A stretch of DNA of 21,335 nucleotides from Streptosporangiaceae bacterium. Its GTDB lineage: Bacteria > Actinomycetota > Actinomycetes > Streptosporangiales > Streptosporangiaceae. The stretch covers positions 1-21,335 of the forward strand of contig JAICWX010000141.1 in the NCBI GenBank assembly GCA_025934635.1, given 5' to 3'. Shown piece after piece: positions 6,894-16,348 of the stretch (position 1 is its first letter; the number at the start of each line of letters is the position of its first letter). A program made the translations under genes and the position numbers. The notes under the pieces were generated by a model. It was not told the origin of the DNA. It saw only the letters and a list, made by a program, of their open reading frames with translations, and did not search any database.

Positions 6894-7763
6894 ATGACTT
6901 CCATGAACGTGCTTGCCACGCCCACCCTGATGCGGCTGGCCCGCGGCGCCTACGCCCAGGCCATCCGGGCCCAGCTGGACCACATCGGGGTCGATGACCT
7001 GCCCCGGAACGGCGCCTTCATGCTGGCCGGGATCGACGCCGCGGGCACGTCCGGCACCGCGGGCGAGCCGCGGCCGGACCTGACTGGTGAGCTCGGCGTC
7101 ACCAAGCAGGCCGTCAGCCACCTGATCGACGTGCTGGCCAGCCGCGGCTACGTCGAGCGGGCCGCCGACTCCGGCGACCGCCGCCGGGTCGCCCTCCAGC
7201 TGACCGGCCGCGGCCGCGAGGTCGTCGAGGCCGTCGTCCGCGGCGTGGACCTGGTCGACGAACAGCTCGCCGACCGGCTGCCGGACGGTCAGGTCGAGGC
7301 GATGCGGGCCGGCCTCATCGCCCTGGCCGAGATCAAGGCCGAGGACCTCGCCACCGGCCGGGGCGCGCGTCGCCCGGACGCGGGCCCGGCCCGCCAGCTC
7401 CGCCGCTTCAGCCCCATCTTCGGCGTCCGCGACCTGGCCGCCGCCCTGGCGCACTACGCCTCGCTCGGCTTCCGCACCTCTGCCTACACAGAAGCCGACC
7501 ACGCTGGCGCCGGCTACTACGGCTTCGCCGACCGCGACGGCACCGGGCTGCACCTAGCCCTGCGCGAATCCGGCTCCGACCTGCACCCGGGCGCGGCCTA
7601 CCTCTACGTGCGCGACGCGGACGCGCTGTACGAACAGTGGAGCCGGCCCGGCATCGGCGGCCACACCCACCCGGCCGTCCCGACCGACTACAAGCTGCGC
7701 GAGGGCTCCCATACCGACCCGGACGGCAACCTCATCCGGTTCGGTTCCCCGCTGGGGGAGTGA
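6894..7763 (+). CDS. MarR-family regulator fused to a VOC (glyoxalase/bleomycin-resistance-like) domain
   Basis: This is a 289-aa two-domain protein. Residues about 8-150 form a MarR winged-helix module, with the recognition region LTGELGVTKQAVSHLIDVLASRGYVER (63-89) and wing DSGDRRRVALQLTGRG. After an Arg/Ala/Gly-rich linker (about 153-170), residues 171-289 form a VOC fold (FSPIFGVRDLAAALAHYASLGF ... HTDPDGNLIRFGSPLGE) of the bleomycin-resistance/dioxygenase type. MarR proteins normally end near residue 150, so the VOC domain is an added module and may be the ligand sensor or a small-molecule binding shield. The ATG at 6894 is favoured by the promoter spacing; a second in-frame ATG is at 6903. 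Its 3' end overlaps kstD tail-to-tail by 32 nt. Confidence 0.85.
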   Translation: MTSMNVLATPTLMRLARGAYAQAIRAQLDHIGVDDLPRNGAFMLAGIDAAGTSGTAGEPRPDLTGELGVTKQAVSHLIDVLASRGYVERAADSGDRRRVALQLTGRGREVVEAVVRGVDLVDEQLADRLPDGQVEAMRAGLIALAEIKAEDLATGRGARRPDAGPARQLRRFSPIFGVRDLAAALAHYASLGFRTSAYTEADHAGAGYYGFADRDGTGLHLALRESGSDLHPGAAYLYVRDADALYEQWSRPGIGGHTHPAVPTDYKLREGSHTDPDGNLIRFGSPLGE

Positions 7764-9459
7764 CCTCGGCGGAGGGCCCGGCCATGGCCTGCACCGCGAT
7801 ATAGCCGAACGTCATGGCCGGCCCGATGGTCGCCCCCGCCCCCGCGTAGCTGTGCCCCATCACCGCCGCGCTCGCGTTGCCCGCCGCGTACAGCCCCTCG
7901 ATCACCGTGCCGTCCGGGCGCAGTACCCGCGCGCGCTCGTCGGTACGCAGCCCGCCCTTGGTGCCCAGGTCGCCGGGGACGATCGTGACCGCGTAGAACG
8001 GCGGCTTGTCCAGCGGGGCCAGGTTGGGGTTGGCCAGCCGCGGGTCGCCGTAGTAGCGGTCGTAGGCCGAGTCGCCCCGCCCGAAGTCCTCGTCCTGGCC
8101 TGCCGCCGCGAACTCGTTGAACCGGGCCACCGTCTTGACCAGGCCGTCGGCGTCCACCCCGGCCGCCGCCGCCAGCCCCGCCAGGGTGCCCTCCCGGACC
8201 ACCGAGCCATGCGCGTACCAGCGCCGCGGCAGCGGCCGGTGCGGCGGCAGCCCGGCGAACAGGTACCGGTCCCGGTAGCGCTGGTCGAAGACCAGCCAGG
8301 CCGGGATGTGCGGGTTCTCCGCCGTGTGCCCGTCGTACATCGCGTGCACCGCGTCGACGTAGGGCGCCGACTCGTTGACGAACCGCTGGCCCGCCCCGTT
8401 GACCATGATGCAGCCGGGCAGGTTGCGCTCGGACAGGCAGAAGTACGGGCCGCCGGGCAGCGCGATCGACGGCCCCCACCAGGCGTCGTCCATCAGCGCG
8501 GTGTCCGCGCCCAGCTCCATCCCCGCCCGGATCCCGTCGCCGGTATTGGCAGGCGCGCCGGTCGTCCACCCGGTCCCGATCGGCTCGCGCTGGTACTGGT
8601 GCCGCATCTCCTCGTTGCGCTCGAACCCGCCCGCCGCGATCAGGACCCCGCGCCGGGCCCGGATCAGCACCGGCTTCCCGTCCCGGACGGCATGTACCCC
8701 CGTCACCCGGCCGCCCGTCATCCCCGAACCGCCCGCCACCCCGGGTTCGCCCGTCACCTCCAGGCGTGTCAGCGCCGTATCCAGCCACACCGGCACATCC
8801 GCTCGCAGCAGCCCCGCCCGCAGCCCCGCCGCCAGCGCCTGCCCCAGGCTGAGCGTCCGCTGCCCGCGCAGCCGCGCCCGGGCCGCCCGGGCCGCCACCC
8901 GCGCCGCCGCCCGGATGCCCCGGGGATGACGCCCCAGGGTGAGCCACCGGTACTCCGCCTGGGTAATGGCCACCGGCGACGGCAGGTACGGCCGGGCCAG
9001 GTGCGCCAGCTCACCGCCCAGCACCCCGCCAGGGAACGGAACGGGTTCGATGCTGCGCCCCGCCGCCAGGCCGCCCGGCGCCTCGGGGTAGTAGTCCGCG
9101 TACCCGGGCACCCAGGAGAACCGTAGCGGCGTCATCGCCAGCACCAGCTCCAGCATGGCCGGCCCGTGCTCGAGGAATGCCTCCCGCGATTCCGCGGGGA
9201 CGTCCCCGGCCACGTACGCCAGGTAGGCGCGGCTCTGCTCCGGCGTGTCAGCCACCCCGGCGCCGCGCAGCACGGCGTTGCCGGGCGCCCAGATCCCGCC
9301 CCCCGACCGGGCCGTCGACCCGCCGAAGGAAGCGGCCTTCTCGATGACCAGAGCACTCAGCCCGAGGTGGGCCGCCGTCAGCGCGGCCGTCATCCCGGCC
9401 GCCCCGCTCCCCGCGATCACCACGTCTACCTCGGCCGCCACGCCGCCTTCGTGTCCCAT
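7732..9459 (-). CDS. kstD: 3-Ketosteroid delta-1-dehydrogenase (KstD-type flavoprotein)
   Basis: This is a 575-aa FAD enzyme of the fumarate-reductase/KstD family that introduces the C1-C2 double bond into ring A of 3-ketosteroids. The dinucleotide fold VDVVIAGSGAAGMTAAL has G17, G19 and G22, followed by IEKAASFGGSTARSGGGIWAPGN. The C-terminal catalytic segment PFYAVTIVPGDLGTKGGLRTDE matches the Tyr and Gly region (Tyr487/Gly491 in Rhodococcus KstD1). A Tyr pair in PGYADYYPE (about 119-125) is near the expected second catalytic tyrosine. ATG at 9459 is preferred over the in-frame GTG at 9486 because a TAACGT -10 (9473-9468) lies 8 nt before it and a KstR-like box spans that point. KstD-like enzymes vary in substrate, so a related ketosteroid or bile-acid dehydrogenase is possible. 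Confidence 0.85.
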   Translation of the reverse strand: MGHEGGVAAEVDVVIAGSGAAGMTAALTAAHLGLSALVIEKAASFGGSTARSGGGIWAPGNAVLRGAGVADTPEQSRAYLAYVAGDVPAESREAFLEHGPAMLELVLAMTPLRFSWVPGYADYYPEAPGGLAAGRSIEPVPFPGGVLGGELAHLARPYLPSPVAITQAEYRWLTLGRHPRGIRAAARVAARAARARLRGQRTLSLGQALAAGLRAGLLRADVPVWLDTALTRLEVTGEPGVAGGSGMTGGRVTGVHAVRDGKPVLIRARRGVLIAAGGFERNEEMRHQYQREPIGTGWTTGAPANTGDGIRAGMELGADTALMDDAWWGPSIALPGGPYFCLSERNLPGCIMVNGAGQRFVNESAPYVDAVHAMYDGHTAENPHIPAWLVFDQRYRDRYLFAGLPPHRPLPRRWYAHGSVVREGTLAGLAAAAGVDADGLVKTVARFNEFAAAGQDEDFGRGDSAYDRYYGDPRLANPNLAPLDKPPFYAVTIVPGDLGTKGGLRTDERARVLRPDGTVIEGLYAAGNASAAVMGHSYAGAGATIGPAMTFGYIAVQAMAGPSAEVTPPAGNRTG

Positions 9460-9461
9460 AC

Positions 9462-9475
9462 TAGAACACGTTACA
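9462..9475 (-). promoter_or_regulatory. KstR-like operator at the kstD start
   Basis: TAGAACACGTTACA matches the published mycobacterial KstR consensus TNNAACNNGTTNNA at every fixed base. It begins three bases upstream of the kstD ATG and contains TAACGT (- strand, 9473-9468), a TANNNT -10 element placed 8 nt before the ATG, consistent with a leaderless kstD transcript. Repression by a KstR-type TetR protein encoded elsewhere is inferred. Confidence 0.7.
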
Positions 9476-9512
9476 GTTTTGCCCACCCGCCAGGAAGGCG
9501 CGGAACGAGGAA

Positions 9513-9560
9513 GTCGGCGTGCCCCCCGGTACGTAAGAAGGTACCCGGGGGCACACCGAC
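9513..9560 (-). terminator. Hairpin terminator between the peroxiredoxin gene and kstD
   Basis: GTGCCCCC (9520 region) pairs with GGGGGCAC, GGTAC pairs with GTACC inside it, and GTCGG/CCGAC extend the base across single mismatches, leaving an 8-nt loop. It begins 12 nt after the peroxiredoxin stop. There is no clear U tract, as is common for actinobacterial terminators. It would separate the peroxiredoxin transcript from kstD. Confidence 0.6.
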
Positions 9561-9571
9561 CCCTGCTAGCG

Positions 9572-10228
9572 CTACTTGGGCTGGGGCACGATCCGGATGT
9601 AGGGCTTGGGCGACTGCCACTCGCCGAAGATCTCCTTGGCCTGGTCGTTGGAGACCGAGCCGGCGATGATCACGTCCTCGCCCTGCTTCCAGTTCACCGG
9701 CGTGGCCACCTTGTGCTTGGCCGTGAGCTGCAGCGAGTCGACCACCCGCAGCACCTCGTCGAAGTTGCGGCCGGTGGTCATCGGGTAGACCAGCACCAGC
9801 TTGATCTTCTTGTCCGGGCCGATGACGAACACGTTCCGCACCGTCTGGTTGTCAGCCGGCGTGCGCGCCTTGGCGTCACCGGAGACGTCGGCCGGCAGCA
9901 TCCCGTAGGCCTTGGCCACCTTGAACTCGTTATCCGCGATCAGCGGGTAGTTCGGCGCCGTGCCCTGGGTTTCCTCGATGTCGGCGGCCCAGCGCTCGTG
10001 GTCACCGGTCGAGTCGACCGACAGGCCGATGATCTTCACGCCGCGCTTGTCGAACTCCGGCTTGATCTTGGCCATGTAGCCGAGCTCGGTCGTGCAGATC
10101 GGGGTGAAGTCCTTGGGGTGCGAGAACAGGACCCCCCACGAGTCCCCGAGCCAGTCATAGAAGTGGATCGGGCCTTCGCTCGTCTCCGCTTCGAAGTCGG
10201 GGGCGGTGTCCCCGATGGTCAATGGCAT
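9572..10228 (-). CDS. 1-Cys peroxiredoxin (Prx6-type AhpC/TSA)
   Basis: This is a 218-aa cytoplasmic peroxidase reducing H2O2 and organic hydroperoxides. The peroxidatic motif HPKDFTPICTTELGYM holds C45, the only cysteine in the protein, so it is a 1-Cys enzyme needing an outside reductant (mycothiol or ascorbate-like systems are possible). The C-terminal NWKQGEDVIIAGSVSNDQAKEIFGEW is typical of the Prx6 group, as is the length. The ATG at 10228 has AGGAGG six nt upstream; an in-frame extension to 10285 would add 19 unrelated residues. It lies downstream of kshB in the same direction but 102 nt away, behind a palindrome, so it is probably a separate unit. It could detoxify peroxide leaking from the neighbouring oxygenase and flavoenzymes; that is inference. 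Confidence 0.93.
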   Translation of the reverse strand: MPLTIGDTAPDFEAETSEGPIHFYDWLGDSWGVLFSHPKDFTPICTTELGYMAKIKPEFDKRGVKIIGLSVDSTGDHERWAADIEETQGTAPNYPLIADNEFKVAKAYGMLPADVSGDAKARTPADNQTVRNVFVIGPDKKIKLVLVYPMTTGRNFDEVLRVVDSLQLTAKHKVATPVNWKQGEDVIIAGSVSNDQAKEIFGEWQSPKPYIRIVPQPK

Positions 10229-10241
10229 GGTTTTCCTCCTC

Positions 10242-10302
10242 GATGCTGAGAAAACAGCATCCGCCTTGGTGCCGAGAAACAGCATCCGTGCTTAGCACGG
10301 AT
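10242..10302. promoter_or_regulatory. 19-bp perfect palindrome and adjacent hairpin repeat upstream of the peroxiredoxin gene
   Basis: ATCCGTGCT-T-AGCACGGAT (10284-10302) is a perfect 9-bp-arm palindrome. Next to it GATGCTG (10242-10248) pairs with CAGCATC (10255-10261). The element GAGAAA(A)CAGCATCCG is present twice, 25-26 bp apart (10248 and 10274). The palindrome could be a repressor site for the peroxiredoxin promoter or the end of the kshB transcript; on the - strand it is followed by only a weak T-rich stretch. Confidence 0.5.
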
Positions 10303-10330
10303 CGGCCCCTCCGCGCAATTTACGACAGAG

Positions 10331-11353
10331 TCAGTAGGTAATGCTGACCTCGGTGGTCAGCGCGACGGCCTGGCAGGCCAGGATGTAGCCCTCGTCCAGG
10401 TCGGCCTGCTCGAGCACCTCGTTGTGGGCCATCTCCACCTCGCCGCCGGTGAGCTGGCAGGCGCAGGCGCCGCAGATGCCCTGGCGGCAGGAAAACGGCG
10501 CGTCCAGGCCGGCCTCGGTGAGCACGTCCAGCATCCGGACCCCGGCTGGCCACGGCAGCCGCTTGGTCGCGCCGTCCTCCAGCGTCACCGCCAGCATGGC
10601 CTCGGGCCCGCCGGCCGGTGCGGTACCGGCCTCGAACGGGTTGTCCGCCAGCGACAGGAACCGCTCCACGTGCAGCCGTTTGGCGGGCACGCCGAGCTGC
10701 CCGAGCGCCTCCCGCACCAGGCCCAGGAACGGATCAGGGCCACAGATATATGTCTCGTAAGACACATACGGCCGGGCCAGGGCCGCGATCGCCGCGGCCG
10801 ACGGCACGCCGAGCAGCGAATCCAGCCAGTGCACCACCGTCAGCCGCCCGGCCGAGGCGGCCACCAGCTCGCGCAGGGCCGGGCCGAAGATCACCGAGCG
10901 CTCGTCCCGGTTGGCGTAGACCAGCACCACCCGCCCCTGCCCGGCGGCCAGGGCCGACTTCAGGATCGACATCACCGGCGTGATCCCGCTCCCCGCCGCG
11001 AACAGCAGGAAATCGGCATTCAAAACCTTGGGGACGAACGTGCCCGCCGGCGCCATCACGTCGAGCACGCTCCCGGCCGTGATGGTGTCGTGGATCCAGT
11101 TCGACGCGTACCCGCCGTCGGTCCGCTTGACCGTGATGGCGGGCCGGTCCCCGGCGTGCGGCGAGCTCGACAGCGAGTAACAGCGGGCCACCGAGCCGGT
11201 CTGCTCCGACGGCACCCGCACGGTAATGAACTGCCCGGGCCGGTACCCGAACGCGGCGGCGAGCGCCGGCGGCACGTCCAGCACCAGCGAGCAGGCGTCG
11301 TCGGTCTCCCGGACCACCTCGGCCACCGGCACCTGGAAATACTCCCGGGTCAA
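10331..11353 (-). CDS. kshB: 3-Ketosteroid 9-alpha-hydroxylase, reductase subunit KshB
   Basis: This is a 340-aa electron-transfer flavoprotein that passes electrons from NADH to KshA. The FAD motif RCYSLSSSP is at 57-65, and the nucleotide-binding segments GSGITPVMSILKSA (121-134) and YICGPDPF (202-209) follow. A C-terminal plant-type [2Fe-2S] ferredoxin domain has C289, C294, C297 and C327. The homology begins at LTREYFQVPVAEVVRET. The TTG at 11353 overlaps the stop of the preceding 90-aa gene (TTGA) and has GAGGTG eight nt upstream, so it is taken as the start; no ATG or GTG is available there. It is the third gene of the kshA operon. Similar reductases serve other Rieske oxygenases, but the KshA and Hsa neighbours make KshB the likely identity. 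Confidence 0.88.
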   Translation of the reverse strand: MTREYFQVPVAEVVRETDDACSLVLDVPPALAAAFGYRPGQFITVRVPSEQTGSVARCYSLSSSPHAGDRPAITVKRTDGGYASNWIHDTITAGSVLDVMAPAGTFVPKVLNADFLLFAAGSGITPVMSILKSALAAGQGRVVLVYANRDERSVIFGPALRELVAASAGRLTVVHWLDSLLGVPSAAAIAALARPYVSYETYICGPDPFLGLVREALGQLGVPAKRLHVERFLSLADNPFEAGTAPAGGPEAMLAVTLEDGATKRLPWPAGVRMLDVLTEAGLDAPFSCRQGICGACACQLTGGEVEMAHNEVLEQADLDEGYILACQAVALTTEVSITY

Positions 11354-11622
11354 GGAGGCGACACCTCGAGCCGCCCGGTCGTCACCGCCGCGTCGATGCT
11401 GTCCCGCAGGCTGCCGCACCCGGCCACGCGGGCGGACGTCTGGCCCAGTGACCCGAACGCCATGAACTCCGCGCAGGTCCGCACCGCGGTGTCGGTCCAC
11501 TGCACCATCGTGTGCTGCGGGCTGAACTTGGCCGCCAGCACCTGCGCGCCGCACCGCCCGCACGCCACGGCGCAGAAGGACGCGGCCCGTTCGTCCCGCG
11601 GCCGGTGCCCGTTAACCAGCAT
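11350..11622 (-). CDS. Small Cys-rich protein of unknown function between kshA and kshB
   Basis: This 90-aa protein has five cysteines, including ACGRCG (C21-x2-C24), C17, C50 and C69, followed by QVLAAKFSPQHTMVQWTDTAVRTCAEF. The CxxC with further cysteines suggests a zinc ribbon or a small metal site. The spacing does not match an ordinary [2Fe-2S] or 4Fe ferredoxin. Its ATG overlaps the kshA 3' end by 11 nt and its TGA overlaps the kshB TTG, so it is sandwiched in a coupled three-gene unit and is very probably translated with the oxygenase. A role in assembling or delivering electrons to KshA would fit but is not shown. I do not recognise a named family. Confidence 0.8.
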   Translation of the reverse strand: MLVNGHRPRDERAASFCAVACGRCGAQVLAAKFSPQHTMVQWTDTAVRTCAEFMAFGSLGQTSARVAGCGSLRDSIDAAVTTGRLEVSPP

Positions 11623-12769
11623 CGCCCTGATGGGCCTGGGCCCGCGCCAGGTTCTCCGCGACCTCGGCCTCCCAGCCGGCCACCGACCGGGTCGTGTCGA
11701 TCTCGAACTCGAACCGGGCCGTCATGTCCGGCTCGATGTCGGCCACGTCCCGGTAGAACTGCTCGTACCAGCGGCGCACCTGGTAGACCGGGCCGTCCTC
11801 GGCGCACAGCAGCGGGTTGTCGATCCGCGCCTTGTTCAGCCAGATCGCCACGTCCTGCTGGAAGCCCAGCCCGACGAAGTCGGCGAACTTGACCGCCACC
11901 CGGGTCGCCTGGCCGTCCGACAGGCCGGCCGGCTTCTTCACGATCGCCCCCCACTGCAGCCGGAACGAGGTGGGGGAGACCGGGTAATGGCAGTTGATCA
12001 GGACGCTCTCCATGGTCATGCCGCGGTAGTCATGCCACAGGTAGTCGATCATGTACGACGGCCCGTAGTACGACGCCTCGGAGCGCAGCGAGGTCTCGAT
12101 GCCCCCGCCGGAGGCGGATGCCGCGGAGTAGCTGGACACCCCGTCGATGTCGGGGCGCGACCGGGTGTTCAGGTACTGCGTCGCGATATGGCCCTCGAAG
12201 ACGTTCTTGAAGAACGTGGGGAACGCGAAGTGGATGTAGAAGAAGTGCGCCATGTCCACCACGTTGTCGATGACCTCGCGGCAGTTCGCCCCCTCGACCA
12301 GGATCGAGTCCCAGGTCCAGTCGGTCCACTCCGGCGAGCCGACGCCCTCGATGGGCGGGATCACGACGTCGTCCGGCGGCGGGTTGCCCTCGGCGTCGTG
12401 CCAGACGAACAGCTGGCCGTTCTGCTCCAGCGTGCGCCAGGACCGGGTGCGGGCCGCCACCGGGACCCGCCGGGCGTACGGGATCCCCGCGCACCGGCCG
12501 TCCCCGCCCCAGCGCCAGTCGTGGAACGGGCAGGCGACGGCGTCGCCCTTGACCGTGCCCTGGGTGAGGTCGCCGCCCATGTGGCGGCAGTAGCCGTCCA
12601 GCACGTGCAGGGCACCCCCGGAATCGGCGAACACCACCAGCTTGGTGCCGAACGCCTGCACCGCGTGCGGTCCGCCGTCCCGGAACCGGGCCGCCAGGCC
12701 CAGGCAGTGCCAGCCGCGCGCGAACCTGGCCGGCGGCGGGCCCGCTTCGATGGTCCGTACCTGATCCAT
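11612..12769 (-). CDS. kshA: 3-Ketosteroid 9-alpha-hydroxylase, oxygenase subunit KshA
   Basis: This is a 385-aa Rieske non-heme iron oxygenase that hydroxylates C9 of androstadienedione-type steroids; with KstD action this breaks ring B. The Rieske ligands are C61 and H63 (CRH) and C80 and H83 (CPFH). The mononuclear iron segment DNVVDMAHFFYIHF carries H175 and H180, and the C-terminal EDGPVYQVRRWYEQFYRD probably supplies the acidic ligand. This motif set is close to mycobacterial and rhodococcal KshA. The ATG at 12769 lies six nt after a -10 (TAGTCT), so the mRNA is probably leaderless. It heads the operon kshA, 90-aa gene, kshB and is divergent from hsaA across a shared KstR-like operator. 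Confidence 0.92.
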   Translation of the reverse strand: MDQVRTIEAGPPPARFARGWHCLGLAARFRDGGPHAVQAFGTKLVVFADSGGALHVLDGYCRHMGGDLTQGTVKGDAVACPFHDWRWGGDGRCAGIPYARRVPVAARTRSWRTLEQNGQLFVWHDAEGNPPPDDVVIPPIEGVGSPEWTDWTWDSILVEGANCREVIDNVVDMAHFFYIHFAFPTFFKNVFEGHIATQYLNTRSRPDIDGVSSYSAASASGGGIETSLRSEASYYGPSYMIDYLWHDYRGMTMESVLINCHYPVSPTSFRLQWGAIVKKPAGLSDGQATRVAVKFADFVGLGFQQDVAIWLNKARIDNPLLCAEDGPVYQVRRWYEQFYRDVADIEPDMTARFEFEIDTTRSVAGWEAEVAENLARAQAHQGDAG

Positions 12770-12775
12770 ACCTCT

Positions 12776-12797
12776 AGACTAGAACATGTTCTAGTCT
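12776..12797. promoter_or_regulatory. Divergent kshA/hsaA promoters inside a 22-bp perfect palindrome (KstR-like box)
   Basis: The 22 bp at 12776-12797 are a perfect palindrome whose core TAGAACATGTTCTA (12780-12793) matches the KstR consensus TNNAACNNGTTNNA. Each outer end supplies TAGTCT as a -10 element: 12792-12797 for hsaA (six nt before the ATG at 12804) and 12781-12776 for kshA (six nt before the ATG at 12769). Both transcripts should therefore be leaderless, and one bound dimer pair would block both -10 boxes. No clear -35 was seen on either side. Confidence 0.82.
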
Positions 12798-12803
12798 TGG
12801 CAT

Positions 12804-13985
12804 ATGGCAGTGTCCAATCAGCAGGCAGTTATCACCGGCGTAACCGAACTGCTACCCGTGCTCAGGCAGCGGGCCCAGGAGGCCGAGGACCACCGGATGG
12901 TCCCGGCCGAGTCGGTCAAGGCGCTCGCCGAGACCGGCTTCTTCCGGCTCCTCCAGCCGGCCAGCGCGGGCGGCCTGGAGGCCGATCCGGTCACGTTCTT
13001 CACCGCGGTCCGGCTGATCGCCAGCGCGTGCGGGTCGACCGGCTGGGTCTCCTCGGTCGTCGGCGTGCACCCCTGGCAGCTGGCCCTGTTCCCGCCGCAG
13101 GCCCAGGAAGACGTCTGGGGGGCAGATCCCGAGACCCGCATGTCGTCTTCTTACGCTCCCACGGGGAAAGCAACGCTCGTGCGGGACGGTTACCGACTCC
13201 ATGGACGCTGGAGCTTCTCCTCCGGCTGCGCGCACGCGTCCTGGGTGCTGCTCGGCGGCATCGTCACCAACGACGAGGGCCAGCCCGTCGACTTCTGCAC
13301 GTTCCTGGTCCCGGCCAGCGACTACGCCATCGACGACGTGTGGGACACGGTCGGGCTGCGCGGCACCGGCAGCAACGACATCGTGGTGGACGACGTCTTC
13401 GTGCCCCGCCATCACGCCCTCAGCTTCACCGACGTGACCCGGTGCAAGTGCCCGGGGCAGGAGGTCAACAGCGGCCCCTTGTACCGCATCCCGTTCGGCT
13501 CGATTTTTTCTTATGCCATCACCACCCCGATCATCGGCATGGCCACCGGCGCCTACCAGGCGCACGTGGAGTACCAGCAGCAGCGGGTGCGGGCCTCCTA
13601 CGTCGGCCAGAAGTCCGCCGACGACCCGTTCGCGCAGGTGCGCGTGGCCGAGGCGGCGGGGCTGCTCGACGTGGCCTGGCTGGCCCTGGAACGGGACATG
13701 ACCGAGCTGATGGGGCACGCGAACGCGGGGGAGAAGATCCCGCTGCCGCTGCGCCTGCGCGTCCGCCGCGACCAGGTCACCGGCACCGGCCAGGCCATCC
13801 GCGCGGTGGACCTGCTGTTCGAGAACTCCGGCGGGCGGGCGCTCAAGCTGGGCACGCCGATCCAGCGGTTCTGGCGGGACGCGCACGCGGGCCGGGTGCA
13901 CGCGATCAACGACCCGGAGCGGGCCCTGACCATGTTCGGCCGCGGCGAGCTCGGCCACGACGTGCCCCCGGATGCCATGTTCTGA
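12804..13985 (+). CDS. hsaA: 3-HSA 4-hydroxylase, oxygenase component HsaA
   Basis: This is a 393-aa flavin-dependent monooxygenase of the acyl-CoA-dehydrogenase fold. It hydroxylates the phenolic seco-steroid 3-HSA to the catechol 3,4-DHSA using reduced flavin from HsaB. Family marks include LAETGFFRLLQPASAGGLEADP (42-63), IASACGSTGWVSSVVGVHPWQLA, GRWSFSSGCAHASWVLLG, DDVWDTVGLRGTGSNDIVVDDVFVP and the C-terminal FENSGGRALKLGTPIQRFWRDAHAGRVHA. The length equals that of the M. tuberculosis protein to within a residue. It is the first gene of hsaADCB, in the same order as in M. tuberculosis. The start is fixed by the promoter six nt upstream; no Shine-Dalgarno is present. Codon use matches its neighbours. 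Confidence 0.94.
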   Translation: MAVSNQQAVITGVTELLPVLRQRAQEAEDHRMVPAESVKALAETGFFRLLQPASAGGLEADPVTFFTAVRLIASACGSTGWVSSVVGVHPWQLALFPPQAQEDVWGADPETRMSSSYAPTGKATLVRDGYRLHGRWSFSSGCAHASWVLLGGIVTNDEGQPVDFCTFLVPASDYAIDDVWDTVGLRGTGSNDIVVDDVFVPRHHALSFTDVTRCKCPGQEVNSGPLYRIPFGSIFSYAITTPIIGMATGAYQAHVEYQQQRVRASYVGQKSADDPFAQVRVAEAAGLLDVAWLALERDMTELMGHANAGEKIPLPLRLRVRRDQVTGTGQAIRAVDLLFENSGGRALKLGTPIQRFWRDAHAGRVHAINDPERALTMFGRGELGHDVPPDAMF

Positions 13986-16253
<2,268 letters not shown>

Positions 16254-16271
16254 TGGGCCGCCTGAAAATGA

Positions 16272-16308
16272 TCCGGGCGCGCCAAGGGGGGGAGTTGGCG
16301 CGCCCGGA
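16272..16308 (+). terminator. Hairpin terminator of the hsaADCB operon
   Basis: A perfect 14-bp stem (16272-16285 with 16295-16308; TCCGGGCGCGCCAA and its complement) closes a 9-nt G-rich loop 19 nt after the hsaB stop. There is no U tract, so it is a U-less actinobacterial-style terminator or an mRNA-stabilising end. Confidence 0.72.
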
Positions 16309-16334
16309 GTCTCGGAACAAGTGCCGGAGTCGGT

Positions 16335-16348
16335 ACCAAGCGCTTGCT
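16335..16348. promoter_or_regulatory. KstR2-box-like palindrome upstream of the CFP32-like gene
   Basis: ACCAAGCGCTTGCT fits all ten fixed bases of the mycobacterial KstR2 consensus AnCAAGnnCTTGnT as I remember it. It lies 98 nt before the downstream ATG. A possible -10, TAGCGT (16358-16363), follows at 9 nt, so a bound regulator would cover the -35 area. The match could also be a chance palindrome or a site of another regulator. Confidence 0.5.

Noticed and set aside
9460..9486. GTG start of kstD at 9486
   Set aside because: The added residues lie over the KstR-like box and -10, and homology begins after the ATG at 9459.
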